Origin: an uncultured Desulfovibrio sp. | GTDB lineage: Bacteria > Desulfobacterota > Desulfovibrionia > Desulfovibrionales > Desulfovibrionaceae | Assembly (NCBI RefSeq): GCF_944327235.1 | Contig: NZ_CALVHE010000009.1 | Span: 1-51,200, forward strand | Reading direction: 5' to 3' | Length of the DNA: 51,200 nt | Made by a program: the position numbers and the translations under genes | Notes under the pieces: model-generated | The model's input: only the letters and a program-made list of their open reading frames with translations | Databases searched by the model: none | Told to the model about the DNA's origin: nothing | In this document: in pieces, positions 1 to 7,511 of the stretch | How positions within the stretch are numbered: position 1 is the first letter of the stretch | Layout: every line of letters begins with the position of its first letter

Positions 1-1283
1 GTCCCGAACCCCGTCCCGGCCCAGCCCTGCGAGACGCGGATCCAGCAACTCGACTTCTCGTCCCTTTTCCCTTCCCGATCCCAGAAGAATTGCACCTTCA
101 CCCGGCCGTAGGCGTCGGGGTGGATCTCCTCGCTGGCCGGGCCGACGACGATGGCGGTCTGGTCCCCGATGATGCGGTTTTTGGGATGATCCGACAAGGG
201 CACGAAACGGGTCGTTTCGGGGATGGCCGTCAGCCATGCCGCGTACGTCATCCCCCGGTCCGGGGCCTCACGTCCCAGCGCCTGCGGTTGTACGCCCCGG
301 CAGTCCGCATCGACGATCCACCATGCCGCGTTGACCTCTTCGCGGTCGTGCCCGTGGAGCAAGAACGTGTGGCCCGGCAAAAAGCGGGAGACGTCCGCCT
401 CCGCCTGGAGGCTGGTCCGCATGGCAAGCTGCCGCAAAAGTTCCAGCCCGGCGTAGTGCGTGCCTTCCGCCTGGGTCTGGTGGAGGTGGGGGAAGCGGTA
501 GACGTCATAGTCGATGCCCGGAGCGGCGGGTGCCGTGGCGGTGTCCGTCCCTTCGGGGATCAGGGAAGGGGTGAGGAAGTTCCAGTCCCGCAGGGTGGCC
601 TTGCCGCTGACGCTTCGGGCACGCAAGGTCAGCCGGGAAACGACGGCGGTATCGGCGGGTTGGCCGGAGCCGGGGAAGTAGCGCAGATCGGACTCCCCGC
701 TGATGCGGGGCCCGCCCGGCATATCCGAAAAGCAGAGACGGTGCCCGTCCTCCGCATGTTCAAAATAAAAATATATGCCTTCCTCCTCGCACAGGCGCGA
801 GAGGAAATGCAGGTCGCTCTCCCCGTACTGGACGCAGTACTCGCGAGCGGGGTAGTCGCGGAAGCACTTGAAGGCGAAGGACTCCGCCGTGAAATTCTGT
901 TCTTCCAGAAGGCATGTGATGATGTCGGGCACGCTCTTGTGCTGGAAGATGCGGTGATTGCGCCGCAGACCGAGGAACCAGAGCCGGGGAACGATGTTGC
1001 ATTGATAGTGGGTAAGATGGTTGCCCCGGTGCAGACGCCGCATCTCCCGCACCAGTCCATGTACGGGACGATCCGCCCCGGACTTGTCCCGGATGCGGAG
1101 CAGGGCGGGCGTGCCGATAAAGGCGGTGACGTCCTCGGAGGGCGAGGGGTGCACCAGCTCTATGGCGAATTCGTAGGGGCGGCAAACGGCTTCGCTGCCC
1201 GTGAAGGAATAGACGGCGAAGTCGGTGCGGCCGTTGAGATCCAGGGTGAACCAGGCGGTATCGGCGCGTGTCGGCATAGGCAT
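1..1283 (-). CDS. vgrG: VgrG, T6SS spike protein (second copy, 3' end cut by window edge)
   Basis: VgrG forms the trimeric tip of the T6SS tube and carries effectors out of the cell. Reading the minus strand from an ATG at 1283 (SD GGAGG, 5 bases upstream) gives an uninterrupted frame of about 427 codons to the window edge. It covers the gp27-like N-terminal module and the start of the OB-fold region (HPDAYGRVKVQFFWDREG). It is a paralogue of the complete vgrG at 4025-6100. The stretch at about 725-975 is almost identical in DNA to 5541-5795, while the flanks have diverged. The C-terminal part, and any effector gene after it, lie outside the window. The family call is secure; the cargo is unknown. 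Confidence 0.93.
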   Translation of the reverse strand, partial: MPMPTRADTAWFTLDLNGRTDFAVYSFTGSEAVCRPYEFAIELVHPSPSEDVTAFIGTPALLRIRDKSGADRPVHGLVREMRRLHRGNHLTHYQCNIVPRLWFLGLRRNHRIFQHKSVPDIITCLLEEQNFTAESFAFKCFRDYPAREYCVQYGESDLHFLSRLCEEEGIYFYFEHAEDGHRLCFSDMPGGPRISGESDLRYFPGSGQPADTAVVSRLTLRARSVSGKATLRDWNFLTPSLIPEGTDTATAPAAPGIDYDVYRFPHLHQTQAEGTHYAGLELLRQLAMRTSLQAEADVSRFLPGHTFLLHGHDREEVNAAWWIVDADCRGVQPQALGREAPDRGMTYAAWLTAIPETTRFVPLSDHPKNRIIGDQTAIVVGPASEEIHPDAYGRVKVQFFWDREGKRDEKSSCWIRVSQGWAGTGFG

Positions 1284-1451
1284 GGTCGCCTCCAGAAGAG
1301 TACGAAAGCTGGGTCATGGCGCGGTCCAAACGCGCTATCCCAACGGGATGTATGTTCATGACGCGCTGTAAAATAGTAAAGGCCGTTGCAGGGAACGTTT
1401 CTCCCGGCAGCGGCTTTGGGAGAAGAAAAGCGAGGGGAAGCGCCCCCTTTG

Positions 1452-1600
1452 GAGCAATTCCACATTGAAAATGTGGAATTGCTCTGGTAGTCGCGAGAGC
1501 GACTACCCGCAACCGAACACACGGAAAAATCACGCTTTTTCCGTAGTGTAAGGGCAGCGTCAGCATGGAAATTGGACACGATTTCAATGCGAATCCGCCC
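1452..1600. repeat. Dispersed hairpin repeat, family A, copy 1
   Basis: This is a 149-base element with four consecutive stem-loops. The first is a perfect 15-base arm pair (1452-1466 with 1470-1484). The second is GGTAGTCGC...GCGACTACC (1486-1507). The third is CGGAAAAA...TTTTTCCG (about 1523-1544). The fourth is an imperfect GGAAATTG...CGATTTC. It matches copy 2 at 9991-10144 over nearly its full length. Outside it lie split inverted arms at 1418-1426 plus 1442-1452, and at 1663-1682. The rest of the 1284-1705 gap shows no gene; the piece at 1683-1705 is only a short G/C-rich tail after the immunity gene. Confidence 0.8.
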
Positions 1601-1705
1601 TGATCGTCGCGCACCGCCCTCTGAGTGCCCGTCGGGCGTGTTTTCAGGGCGGCGACAGCAGACCAAAGGGGGCTCTTCTCCCGAAAAAACGCAATGCCCC
1701 CGCCT

Positions 1706-2479
1706 CTAGCGGAGCAGCAACTGGCGGAACTGATGGTTTTGCAGCAGTTCTTCCTCAAATCTATGCGCCTTTTGGATATGCTCAGGACTATGAGCATCGA
1801 AGGATCCCTGGACAGGGGATATCTCTTCGATGTCGCCCGAGAGTTGACGTCTGAAGCCTTTTATCGTGTCAAGCTCCGCTGATCTTCCATACAGGGAACC
1901 TCCGATGACGATCTGCGGCATATCTGTGTATGAAGAGATGTACGCTCGATCAAAAAAGGTCGCATACTTGAAAGGTAATATGGAGGCTCCCAAGGCGATG
2001 ATGCTTTCAGCGATACGCTTTTTCTCATTGTATTCTTCGATATCTCCCGCCATAAAGCAGAATTCGACGCTTGCTTTATGTGAGCGGGAGATCCCACCGA
2101 GATCAGCACTCGTCATGCGGATACTGAGGGAGAATGAATCGATTTTGCTTCCGCTTGACGCTGTCAAAAAATCCGTATTCCCATTCCATAATCCCAGTAT
2201 ATAGAATTCCTCATTGTCCGGGGCTTCGTCAACCGAAGCAAGCATGGACAAAAAATCAGTAAAATTTGATGGTACCTTGTATTGGGTCGCGGATTCGATA
2301 TGCGCCTCGATGTCCATTTCTTCCATTTCTTCCGGATCGCCGGCTTGCAGATAATAGTGTGAAAAATTTTCTCCCAGTTTGGAAGTTTGCATGAGGAAAG
2401 CATGTATCTTTTCCAGGTACGCTGTAAAATCATTCGGGGAATGGACTCGATCCATGACGAGGGACAGTTCTAGTTCCAT
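1706..2479 (-). CDS. Probable T6SS immunity protein (TsiT/Imm52-like)
   Basis: This is a 257-residue soluble protein with no signal peptide or membrane segment, acidic in its first third. The start at 2479 has a good SD (GAGGA) and lies 8 bases after the effector stop, so the two are very likely co-translated. Its position directly behind a Tox-REase-5 nuclease is where the TsiT (Imm52-type) immunity protein sits in Pseudomonas. I infer that it binds and neutralises that nuclease in the cytoplasm. I see no motif that proves Imm52 membership, so the role rests on context. The gene is visibly more AT-rich than the housekeeping genes. Confidence 0.68.
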   Translation of the reverse strand: MELELSLVMDRVHSPNDFTAYLEKIHAFLMQTSKLGENFSHYYLQAGDPEEMEEMDIEAHIESATQYKVPSNFTDFLSMLASVDEAPDNEEFYILGLWNGNTDFLTASSGSKIDSFSLSIRMTSADLGGISRSHKASVEFCFMAGDIEEYNEKKRIAESIIALGASILPFKYATFFDRAYISSYTDMPQIVIGGSLYGRSAELDTIKGFRRQLSGDIEEISPVQGSFDAHSPEHIQKAHRFEEELLQNHQFRQLLLR

Positions 2480-2487
2480 GATATCCT

Positions 2488-3147
2488 CTAGGGTTGGTGG
2501 ATGGTGAGTATCGCCAGACCGGCGCGCCTGAATTCATCTGTCATGCGTAAATAAAAGTATTCTGTTTGGAAATACCAGGCAAGGCTCGTCGGAGGATTTC
2601 TCAGGATCGTTGAATATTGGCGTTGTGCCTGCTTCAGGGCTCTATCTACCCCACCAAAAGAAGGAAATCGAAAAATATATGGGTCGTTCAGGAAGAAAAA
2701 GCTGTAATTTGCTTTTGTTTCAACAAGTCGGCATATATCTGGAAAAAACCCATCGAAATCCTTTCCATCGAATATCCACTCCACATGGGGAGGGAAGCCC
2801 GTGATACGAGATTGATAGGCCGCTGATCTAGAGCTCATGTGGTGGTTGACGGGGCCTGCATATCCTTTCAGCGCGGGGCACTCTTTTCGCCTGGAGCAGT
2901 CTTCTTCCTGGGCAAGCTCCATAGCTTTGCTTAATGCATCGGCAAATGGCCCGACTGTGGCGAAATCTCCCGCAGCTTTTTTTCTGGCCGCATCTCTGGC
3001 TGCCCGTGCCGCATCTATCTCTTTTTTTGCTCGATAGACTTCGTTAGCTGCGACTCCCGTCAAAATAATAGTGGTAGTGGCAATTGCAGCTTCTTGCAGC
3101 GCGGCTACAGCAGCACCAATGCCCGCTACAACGATTGGAATGGCCAT
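2488..3147 (-). CDS. T6SS nuclease effector, Tox-REase-5 (TseT-like)
   Basis: This is a 219-residue protein with two parts. Residues 1-35 are hydrophobic and alanine-rich, as in effectors that need a chaperone, followed by a charged helix (about 38-60). Residues 105-160 carry the Tox-REase-5 signature: YQ at 111, then EWxFxGxxFDGF at 123-134, then ETK at 143-145. This is the Asp...Glu-x-Lys metal site of restriction-endonuclease-fold nucleases (D132, E143, K145). The likely action is cleavage of DNA in a rival cell after T6SS delivery. The DUF4123 adaptor and small partner upstream and the immunity gene downstream match the Pseudomonas TseT locus. The SD is weak (AAAGGGAT). Confidence 0.83.
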   Translation of the reverse strand: MAIPIVVAGIGAAVAALQEAAIATTTIILTGVAANEVYRAKKEIDAARAARDAARKKAAGDFATVGPFADALSKAMELAQEEDCSRRKECPALKGYAGPVNHHMSSRSAAYQSRITGFPPHVEWIFDGKDFDGFFPDICRLVETKANYSFFFLNDPYIFRFPSFGGVDRALKQAQRQYSTILRNPPTSLAWYFQTEYFYLRMTDEFRRAGLAILTIHQP

Positions 3148-3169
3148 TATTATCCCTTTATATTTTTAT

Positions 3170-3511
3170 TTATACATAAGAGTTATTTTTGACGTGTTCA
3201 TTGACGCTCATGAACAGCAGACGTGTCTTTTCCCTACCTTCCAGAGAAAGATAGTCATGTATTTTAGGTGCTTCATAAAAATGCTCATTTCCAATGATGA
3301 CGGAAAGGAATGTCCAATATGGAAGTTCAGCATCTTCGATAGGGAATTTTTTCATGTTTCCATAAGCGCGTTCCGTGTAGGAATACGCCTGTTCCCTTGA
3401 TGTCATCCTCTCGGGAAAGCATTTCAGAAGTGTATCGGCGATCTTCTCCATACCGTCCCTGACGGCCAGATTCTGCATGTTCCGCATGGAGATCTCACTG
3501 ATTTCCAGCAT
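3170..3511 (-). CDS. Small protein in the T6SS co-chaperone (co-TecT) position
   Basis: This is a 113-residue soluble, mostly helical protein with no recognised domain. The ATG at 3511 is chosen because the bases before it are a full-length anti-SD match (AAGGAGGTGATC). An in-frame GTG two codons earlier would lie inside that site. The gene overlaps the end of the DUF4123 adaptor by 17 bases and ends 22 bases before the effector start. In Pseudomonas a small co-TecT protein lies between TecT and TseT and regulates release of the effector from the adaptor. I assign the same position here, not a proven homology. Confidence 0.6.
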   Translation of the reverse strand: MLEISEISMRNMQNLAVRDGMEKIADTLLKCFPERMTSREQAYSYTERAYGNMKKFPIEDAELPYWTFLSVIIGNEHFYEAPKIHDYLSLEGREKTRLLFMSVNEHVKNNSYV

Positions 3512-4028
3512 GATCACCTCCTTTTGCAGGATAGAACGTTATGGCATCAACTGCTGGAGAATCCTTGCCTGACGGCGAAAGCCAGGCCACCCAGCGCGCC
3601 GGTCCGCGCACAGTATCCAATAGCGACGTTTCCTCAGCGCGAACGAGGAACTCAAGGACAGCGGGGTCATAGAAGCGAAAAAACATTTCGTTATGGGATG
3701 GCGTGAGTACCGTCAGCATATCTGAAAGACGAGCCTTCAATGCCTGAAGGTTTTCAGAACTTATGAATACTATTCCAGAACGTGAAAAACGCGGATCCCC
3801 ATGGAATGCTCTGAGCAGAGGAGATGCTTTTTCGACATGGACGAGATAGGGGCTTATATCAAGCAATGCTGAAAATTCCGTCTTGAGGTACAGCGGTACA
3901 CATTCCACTTTTTTTTCAATGCTGTGAAGCGTGCTCCACAGCGTGGGGATGGCCACACCATCCAGCAATAAGAATATATTCTCTGAGATGTCGGCAAAGA
4001 AATCTTCCCATGATGCAGTCTCCATCAT
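3495..4028 (-). CDS. DUF4123 T6SS effector adaptor (TecT/Tap-like)
   Basis: DUF4123 proteins load a cognate effector onto VgrG or PAAR and are not themselves secreted. Starting at 4028, the protein has 177 residues. The opening carries the family pattern FLLLDGVAIPTLW, a later PLYL, and ISPYLVHV. The second half ends in a helix-rich region with RFYDPAVLEFL, also typical of DUF4123. The start forms an ATGA overlap with the vgrG stop (4025-4028), a sign of coupled translation. A longer frame opens at 4055 but would bury the overlap. It probably pairs the nuclease at 2488-3147 with the adjacent VgrG. Confidence 0.85.
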   Translation of the reverse strand: MMETASWEDFFADISENIFLLLDGVAIPTLWSTLHSIEKKVECVPLYLKTEFSALLDISPYLVHVEKASPLLRAFHGDPRFSRSGIVFISSENLQALKARLSDMLTVLTPSHNEMFFRFYDPAVLEFLVRAEETSLLDTVRGPARWVAWLSPSGKDSPAVDAITFYPAKGGDHAGNQ

Positions 4029-6100
4029 GCTTCTTCCTCCGCGCACACGGCACAAAATATCTTATGTTCCTTTGCGGCCTCCCGCATCGCATCGCGTTGT
4101 TTTGTCGAAAAGCGGAGCAGTTCTCTCTGTGGAGGCTCCGTTACCTCGACTCCTCCCGGCGCATTGGGCAGCAGCGGAGCGGCGGGCGTGCCGCTCCCCG
4201 CGCTCCCGCCGCCGGCGATGTCGATCTTGCCGCCCTGGAAGCGTACGCCCGACGCATCCACTTTCAGCCAGGACCCTCCGGCCTTGACCGTCAGTTCGGA
4301 ACCGGCTTCCAGCAACATGCGCTGGCCCGTCTCCACGTGGACCTCCGTCCCGGTCTTCAGGAGCCAGCGCTGTTCCATACGTTCGTGGCTGTCCGCCTGT
4401 ATGGTGAGGTGATCATTGGCGAACAGTTCCGTCTTGCGCTGATCCTTGAGGGTGATATGGGTCTCTCCACGCACCTCGCCGTGCGTGTTCCGGTCCACCG
4501 TCTGGTGGCGCTCATGCAGGATGTGCTCTTTCCAGTCGTTCTTCACATGGACGTTCACGTCCTTTTCGGCATGGACAAAGATCTCCTCCTCTCCGGCCTT
4601 GTCCTCGATGCGCAGTTCGTTGAAGCCGCGCGGGCCGTCGGCCCCCGGTGTGGACAGGCTCCTGAACACGGTGCGCGTCTTGTGTTCCGGCAGCTCGTAG
4701 GGCGGCATGTTCCCGCCGTGGTAGAGACGCCCCGTGATGACGGGCCTGTCCGGGTCGCCTTCCAGAAAGCTGATGATGACCTCATGGCCGATGCGGGGCA
4801 GGGCAAGCGTCCCGAACCCCGTCCCGGCCCAGCCCTGGGAGACGCGGATCCAGCAGCTCGTGTGCTCGTCCCGCTGCCCTTCGCGGTCCCAGAAGAACTG
4901 TACTTTCACGCGGCCGTGGGCATCGGGATGGATCTCCTCCCTGGCCGGGCCGGTGACGATGGCCGTTTGCGTGCCCAGGATCCGCCGCTTGGGATGCTCG
5001 AGCGCCGGGACATAGCGGACCTCTTCGGGGATGGCCGTCAGCGTGGCGGCGTACCGCATCCCCCGGTCCGGGGCCTCGTGTTCCAGCACCTGCGGCTGCT
5101 CGCCGTGATGCGTCACCTCGGTCACCCACCAGCCGGCATTGAGGCGCTCCATATCGTGCCCGAACAGCGTGAAGGTGAAGCCGGGCAAAAAGCGTGAGAC
5201 GTCGGATTCGGCTTCCAGCCGGATCTGCGGCGCGAGTTGTCGCCGGAGCTGTATCTCGGCGTAGCGTTCGGCTTCGGACGCGGTCTGATGGATGTGGGGA
5301 TACGCGTAGACTTCGGTCTCCATCCCCGGGGCCGCGGGCGCTTTGGTGGCGTCCGGCTCCGATGCGGGACCGTCAAGGATGGCGGAAGGGGTGAGGAAGC
5401 TCCAGTCCCGCAGGGTGGTCTTGCCGCTGACGCTCCGGGAGCGGAGCGCCGCACGGGCGACGACAGCGGTATCGGCGGGCTGGCCGGAGCCGGGGAAATA
5501 GCGCAGATCGGACTCTCCGCTGATGCGGGGACCGCCCGGCGTGTCCGAAAAGCAGAGACGGTGCCCGTCCTCCGCATGTTCAAAATAAAAATAGATGCCT
5601 TCCTCCTCGCACAGGCGCGAGAGGAAATGCAGGTCGCTCTCCCCGTACTGGACGCAGTACTCGCGAGCGGGGTAGTCGCGGAAGCACTTGAAGGCGAAGG
5701 ACTCCGCCGTGAAATTCTGTTCTTCCAGAAGGCATGTGATGATGTCGGGCACGCTCTTGTGCTGGAAGATGCGGTGATTGCGCCGCAAACCGAGGAACCA
5801 AAGCCGCGGCGTCAGATGGCAGCGGTAGATCGTGCGCAGGTTGGCGGTATGGATCTGCTCCATCTCGCGGATGACGCCGTGCACGAGGCGCGAGGCCCCG
5901 GAACGGTCAGCGATGGACAGGCAGCCCTCCTGCCCGACGCATCCGGCAAGCTGCTCACTGGCGAAGAGGCTGACCAGATTTATGCTGAAACTGTACGGTC
6001 GGCTGATGCGTTCCGTGCCGGAAAAGGCGAGCACCGCGAAGTCCGGCCCGCCGGTGAGAGAAAAGTGGAACCATGTGCTGTTGGCGGAGGGGGACGGCAT
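4025..6100 (-). CDS. vgrG: VgrG, T6SS spike protein (complete)
   Basis: The 691-residue protein shows the usual VgrG layout. A gp27-like module spans about 1-380, including WFLGLRRNHRIFQHKSVPDI and EGIYFYFEH. The gp5 OB-fold follows at about 385-460 (HPDAHGRVKVQFFWDREG, then SCWIRVSQGWAG). After that come a repetitive beta-helix needle and a DUF2345-like tail. There is no fused enzymatic domain. The last 40 residues are a short charged extension ending FCAVCAEEEA, with a CxxC pair that is unusual for VgrG. It lies downstream of hcp, behind a terminator hairpin, and is coupled to the DUF4123 gene by an ATGA overlap, so it is the likely carrier of the nuclease. Confidence 0.96.
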   Translation of the reverse strand: MPSPSANSTWFHFSLTGGPDFAVLAFSGTERISRPYSFSINLVSLFASEQLAGCVGQEGCLSIADRSGASRLVHGVIREMEQIHTANLRTIYRCHLTPRLWFLGLRRNHRIFQHKSVPDIITCLLEEQNFTAESFAFKCFRDYPAREYCVQYGESDLHFLSRLCEEEGIYFYFEHAEDGHRLCFSDTPGGPRISGESDLRYFPGSGQPADTAVVARAALRSRSVSGKTTLRDWSFLTPSAILDGPASEPDATKAPAAPGMETEVYAYPHIHQTASEAERYAEIQLRRQLAPQIRLEAESDVSRFLPGFTFTLFGHDMERLNAGWWVTEVTHHGEQPQVLEHEAPDRGMRYAATLTAIPEEVRYVPALEHPKRRILGTQTAIVTGPAREEIHPDAHGRVKVQFFWDREGQRDEHTSCWIRVSQGWAGTGFGTLALPRIGHEVIISFLEGDPDRPVITGRLYHGGNMPPYELPEHKTRTVFRSLSTPGADGPRGFNELRIEDKAGEEEIFVHAEKDVNVHVKNDWKEHILHERHQTVDRNTHGEVRGETHITLKDQRKTELFANDHLTIQADSHERMEQRWLLKTGTEVHVETGQRMLLEAGSELTVKAGGSWLKVDASGVRFQGGKIDIAGGGSAGSGTPAAPLLPNAPGGVEVTEPPQRELLRFSTKQRDAMREAAKEHKIFCAVCAEEEA

Positions 6101-6140
6101 GGAGGACTCCTTCCGGCGACTGTGGATGGCGTGTCCGATG

Positions 6141-6170
6141 AAAAAGGGAGCCCCCGCGCGGGGAGCTCCC
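6141..6170 (-). terminator. Intrinsic terminator between hcp and vgrG
   Basis: On the minus strand a GGGAGC/GCTCCC stem closed by a CCCCGCGCGGGG core is followed by five T. It lies right after the hcp stop and 40 bases before vgrG. It would release most transcripts after hcp, giving much hcp and little vgrG, which fits tube versus tip stoichiometry. Confidence 0.8.
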
Positions 6171-6177
6171 AGAGCGG

Positions 6178-6699
6178 CTAGGCCTGGGTGGACATGGCGC
6201 GCCAGTCGTCGCTTTCCGACGTGCTGGCGATCTCGTGCGTCTTGATGATCTTGCGGTAGGTGAAGGAAACGTCCTCCAGATGCGTGAAGTGCTCCTGCGA
6301 GGGATCCTGACAGTTGGGCATGTACGAGGTGATGTCCACGATGATGGCGTCCTCAAGCGCGATGGTGAAGTAGTGTTCCATCGTGCCGGCGGCGGACGTG
6401 CGGTAGAATTTCATCTCCACCTCGGGCAGCCGTTCCCCGGCGGTCAGCGCGCGGAACAGCAGCGGAGACGACTTGTCGATGACCTTGGTGATCTTCAGCG
6501 CCTTGTGCACGCGCTGGCCGGAAGGCTGGCCCGACTGAGGGTCGCGGGGCAGCATGATGGTATGGCTGAAAGCCTCGACGAGGCATTCGTCCTCATGGCC
6601 TTCCTGATAGATGTTGCCTACCGAGGATTCGGTGAAGTTGCCTGCGGTGATGAGCCCCTGATGTTCACCGGTGACGGAAAGGTATGCGGGTACGGGCAT
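6178..6699 (-). CDS. hcp: Hcp, T6SS inner tube protein
   Basis: Hcp hexamers stack to form the tube that VgrG caps. The 173-residue length and the pattern fit the Hcp1 family: an opening of alternating strands (PAYLSVTGEHQGLI), then VEAFSHTI, the central HKALKITKVIDKSSP, and a FTYRKI strand near the end. The start at 6699 has an AGAGGAG SD. The gene is first in the T6SS cargo operon and carries its own sigma-54-type promoter and terminator. No sheath, baseplate or ATPase genes lie in this window, so the secretion machine must be encoded elsewhere. Confidence 0.95.
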   Translation of the reverse strand: MPVPAYLSVTGEHQGLITAGNFTESSVGNIYQEGHEDECLVEAFSHTIMLPRDPQSGQPSGQRVHKALKITKVIDKSSPLLFRALTAGERLPEVEMKFYRTSAAGTMEHYFTIALEDAIIVDITSYMPNCQDPSQEHFTHLEDVSFTYRKIIKTHEIASTSESDDWRAMSTQA

Positions 6700-6754
6700 G
6701 ACATATGCTCCTCTGGTAAAAGGTAAAAGAAAGGGTTCCTCTATCCCATAGGAA

Positions 6755-6772
6755 AAGCAATATGTATTCCAA
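6755..6772 (-). promoter_or_regulatory. Sigma-54 (RpoN) type promoter of hcp
   Basis: The minus strand reads TTGGAATACATATTGCTT: GG, exactly ten bases, then GC, matching the -24/-12 core (TGGCAC-N5-TTGCW with changes in the first half). The GC lies about 58 bases from the hcp start, leaving an untranslated leader of about 45 bases. Hcp genes in several bacteria are RpoN-controlled. No enhancer-binding regulator is encoded nearby. Confidence 0.62.
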
Positions 6773-7193
6773 GATTGAATTCAATTATTTCAGCATGTTA
6801 ATGGCTTCTAGTTTTTCTGTTCCGGACAGCATTGTCAGGCATTCGAGGATCGCACGCCGAAAATGACCTGTATCAGCTTGAGATGATTGATGTATCCATG
6901 CGGACATCTTTGTCGTCCGCTTTCGGGCGGGATGTTGGTCTTTTTGTCTAACTCGTGGAAATGCAAGCATATTTCCCGCATGACAAAATTGTCGATAAAG
7001 AAAATCAACAGGTTACACGATCGGCGGACAAAGCTGTCCGGGGCACGGACACGCATGGCCGGCAGTCGTCCAGACGGGAGAGGTGTGGCGTTGGAAGGGC
7101 TCGGGTGTGCGGCGCGTTGTGCGTATGGGCCGCACCCGGAAGGTCCGGCGGCGGCAGCGTGGGAGGAGATCCGCGCATGTCGAGGCGGAGAAC
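6773..7193. other. Intergenic stretch, no convincing gene
   Basis: The first 200 bases are AT-richer than average and hold a minus-strand frame of about 40-60 codons (6785-6970). Its end (LTMLSGTEKLEAINMLK) looks protein-like, but it has no SD and no recognisable homologue. An enhancer site for the sigma-54 promoter could lie here. The rest shows nothing definite. Confidence 0.4.
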
Positions 7194-7226
7194 AAAAAAG
7201 GCACTTGCCGGATGTCAGCAAGTGCC
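7194..7226 (-). terminator. Intrinsic terminator after tRNA-Pro
   Basis: Stem GGCACTTGC (7200-7208) pairs with GCAAGTGCC (7218-7226), with six T on the minus-strand 3' side. It lies 8 bases past the tRNA-Pro end. Confidence 0.85.
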
Positions 7227-7233
7227 TGAAATA

Positions 7234-7310
7234 TGGTCGGAGCGACTGGATTCGAACCAGCGACCCCCTGCTCCCAAAGCAGGTGCGCTACCAAACTGCG
7301 CCACGCTCCG
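7234..7310 (-). tRNA. tRNA-Pro (anticodon TGG)
   Basis: This is a 77-base cloverleaf with encoded CCA (7234-7236) and discriminator A. The acceptor stem CGGAGCG/CGCTCCG is perfect. The anticodon loop TTTGGGA gives TGG, reading CCA/CCG proline codons. The T-loop is GGTTCGAATCC. Confidence 0.96.
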
Positions 7311-7318
7311 TTGCGGTA

Positions 7319-7347
7319 GCTATAGGCGAAAGCGGCAGGCTTGGCAA
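7319..7347 (-). promoter_or_regulatory. Sigma-70 promoter of tRNA-Pro
   Basis: TTGCCA and TATAGC are separated by 17 bases on the minus strand, ending 8 bases before the mature tRNA 5' end. Confidence 0.75.
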
Positions 7348-7392
7348 GCCGAACGTCAGTGGGCGCAAGGGGCAGCCGGGCCGTGGAAACAG

Positions 7393-7414
7393 AAAACCCC
7401 GCAAGGATGCGGGG
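7393..7414 (-). terminator. Intrinsic terminator after tRNA-His
   Basis: A CCCCGC/GCGGGG stem (7397-7402 with 7409-7414) is followed on the minus strand by TTTTC, 8 bases beyond the tRNA-His 3' end. Confidence 0.85.
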
Positions 7415-7422
7415 TAAATTTC

Positions 7423-7499
7423 TGGGGCGAAAGAAGGGGCTTGAACCCTCGGCCACCTGGGCCACAACCAGGTGCTCTACCAACTGAGCTACTTCCGCC
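7423..7499 (-). tRNA. tRNA-His (anticodon GTG)
   Basis: The length is 77 bases including the encoded CCA (7423-7425) and the extra G-1 at 7499, both diagnostic with the C73 discriminator at 7426. The acceptor stem GCGGAAG/CTTTCGC has one G-T pair. The anticodon loop TTGTGGC gives GTG. Confidence 0.96.
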
Positions 7500-7511
7500 G
7501 TGCGAGAAAGA

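Noticed and set aside
760..1797. 345-residue minus-strand frame overlapping vgrG copy 2
   Set aside because: It runs through the family A repeat and is out of frame with the VgrG coding sequence.
5237..6181. Long plus-strand frames opposite vgrG, mnmG, murJ and rnr
   Set aside because: These are mirror frames of GC-rich codons with no SD or recognisable domains.
6785..6970. Small minus-strand gene upstream of hcp
   Set aside because: The last 17 residues look protein-like, but there is no SD and the frame is short; it overlaps the expected enhancer region.
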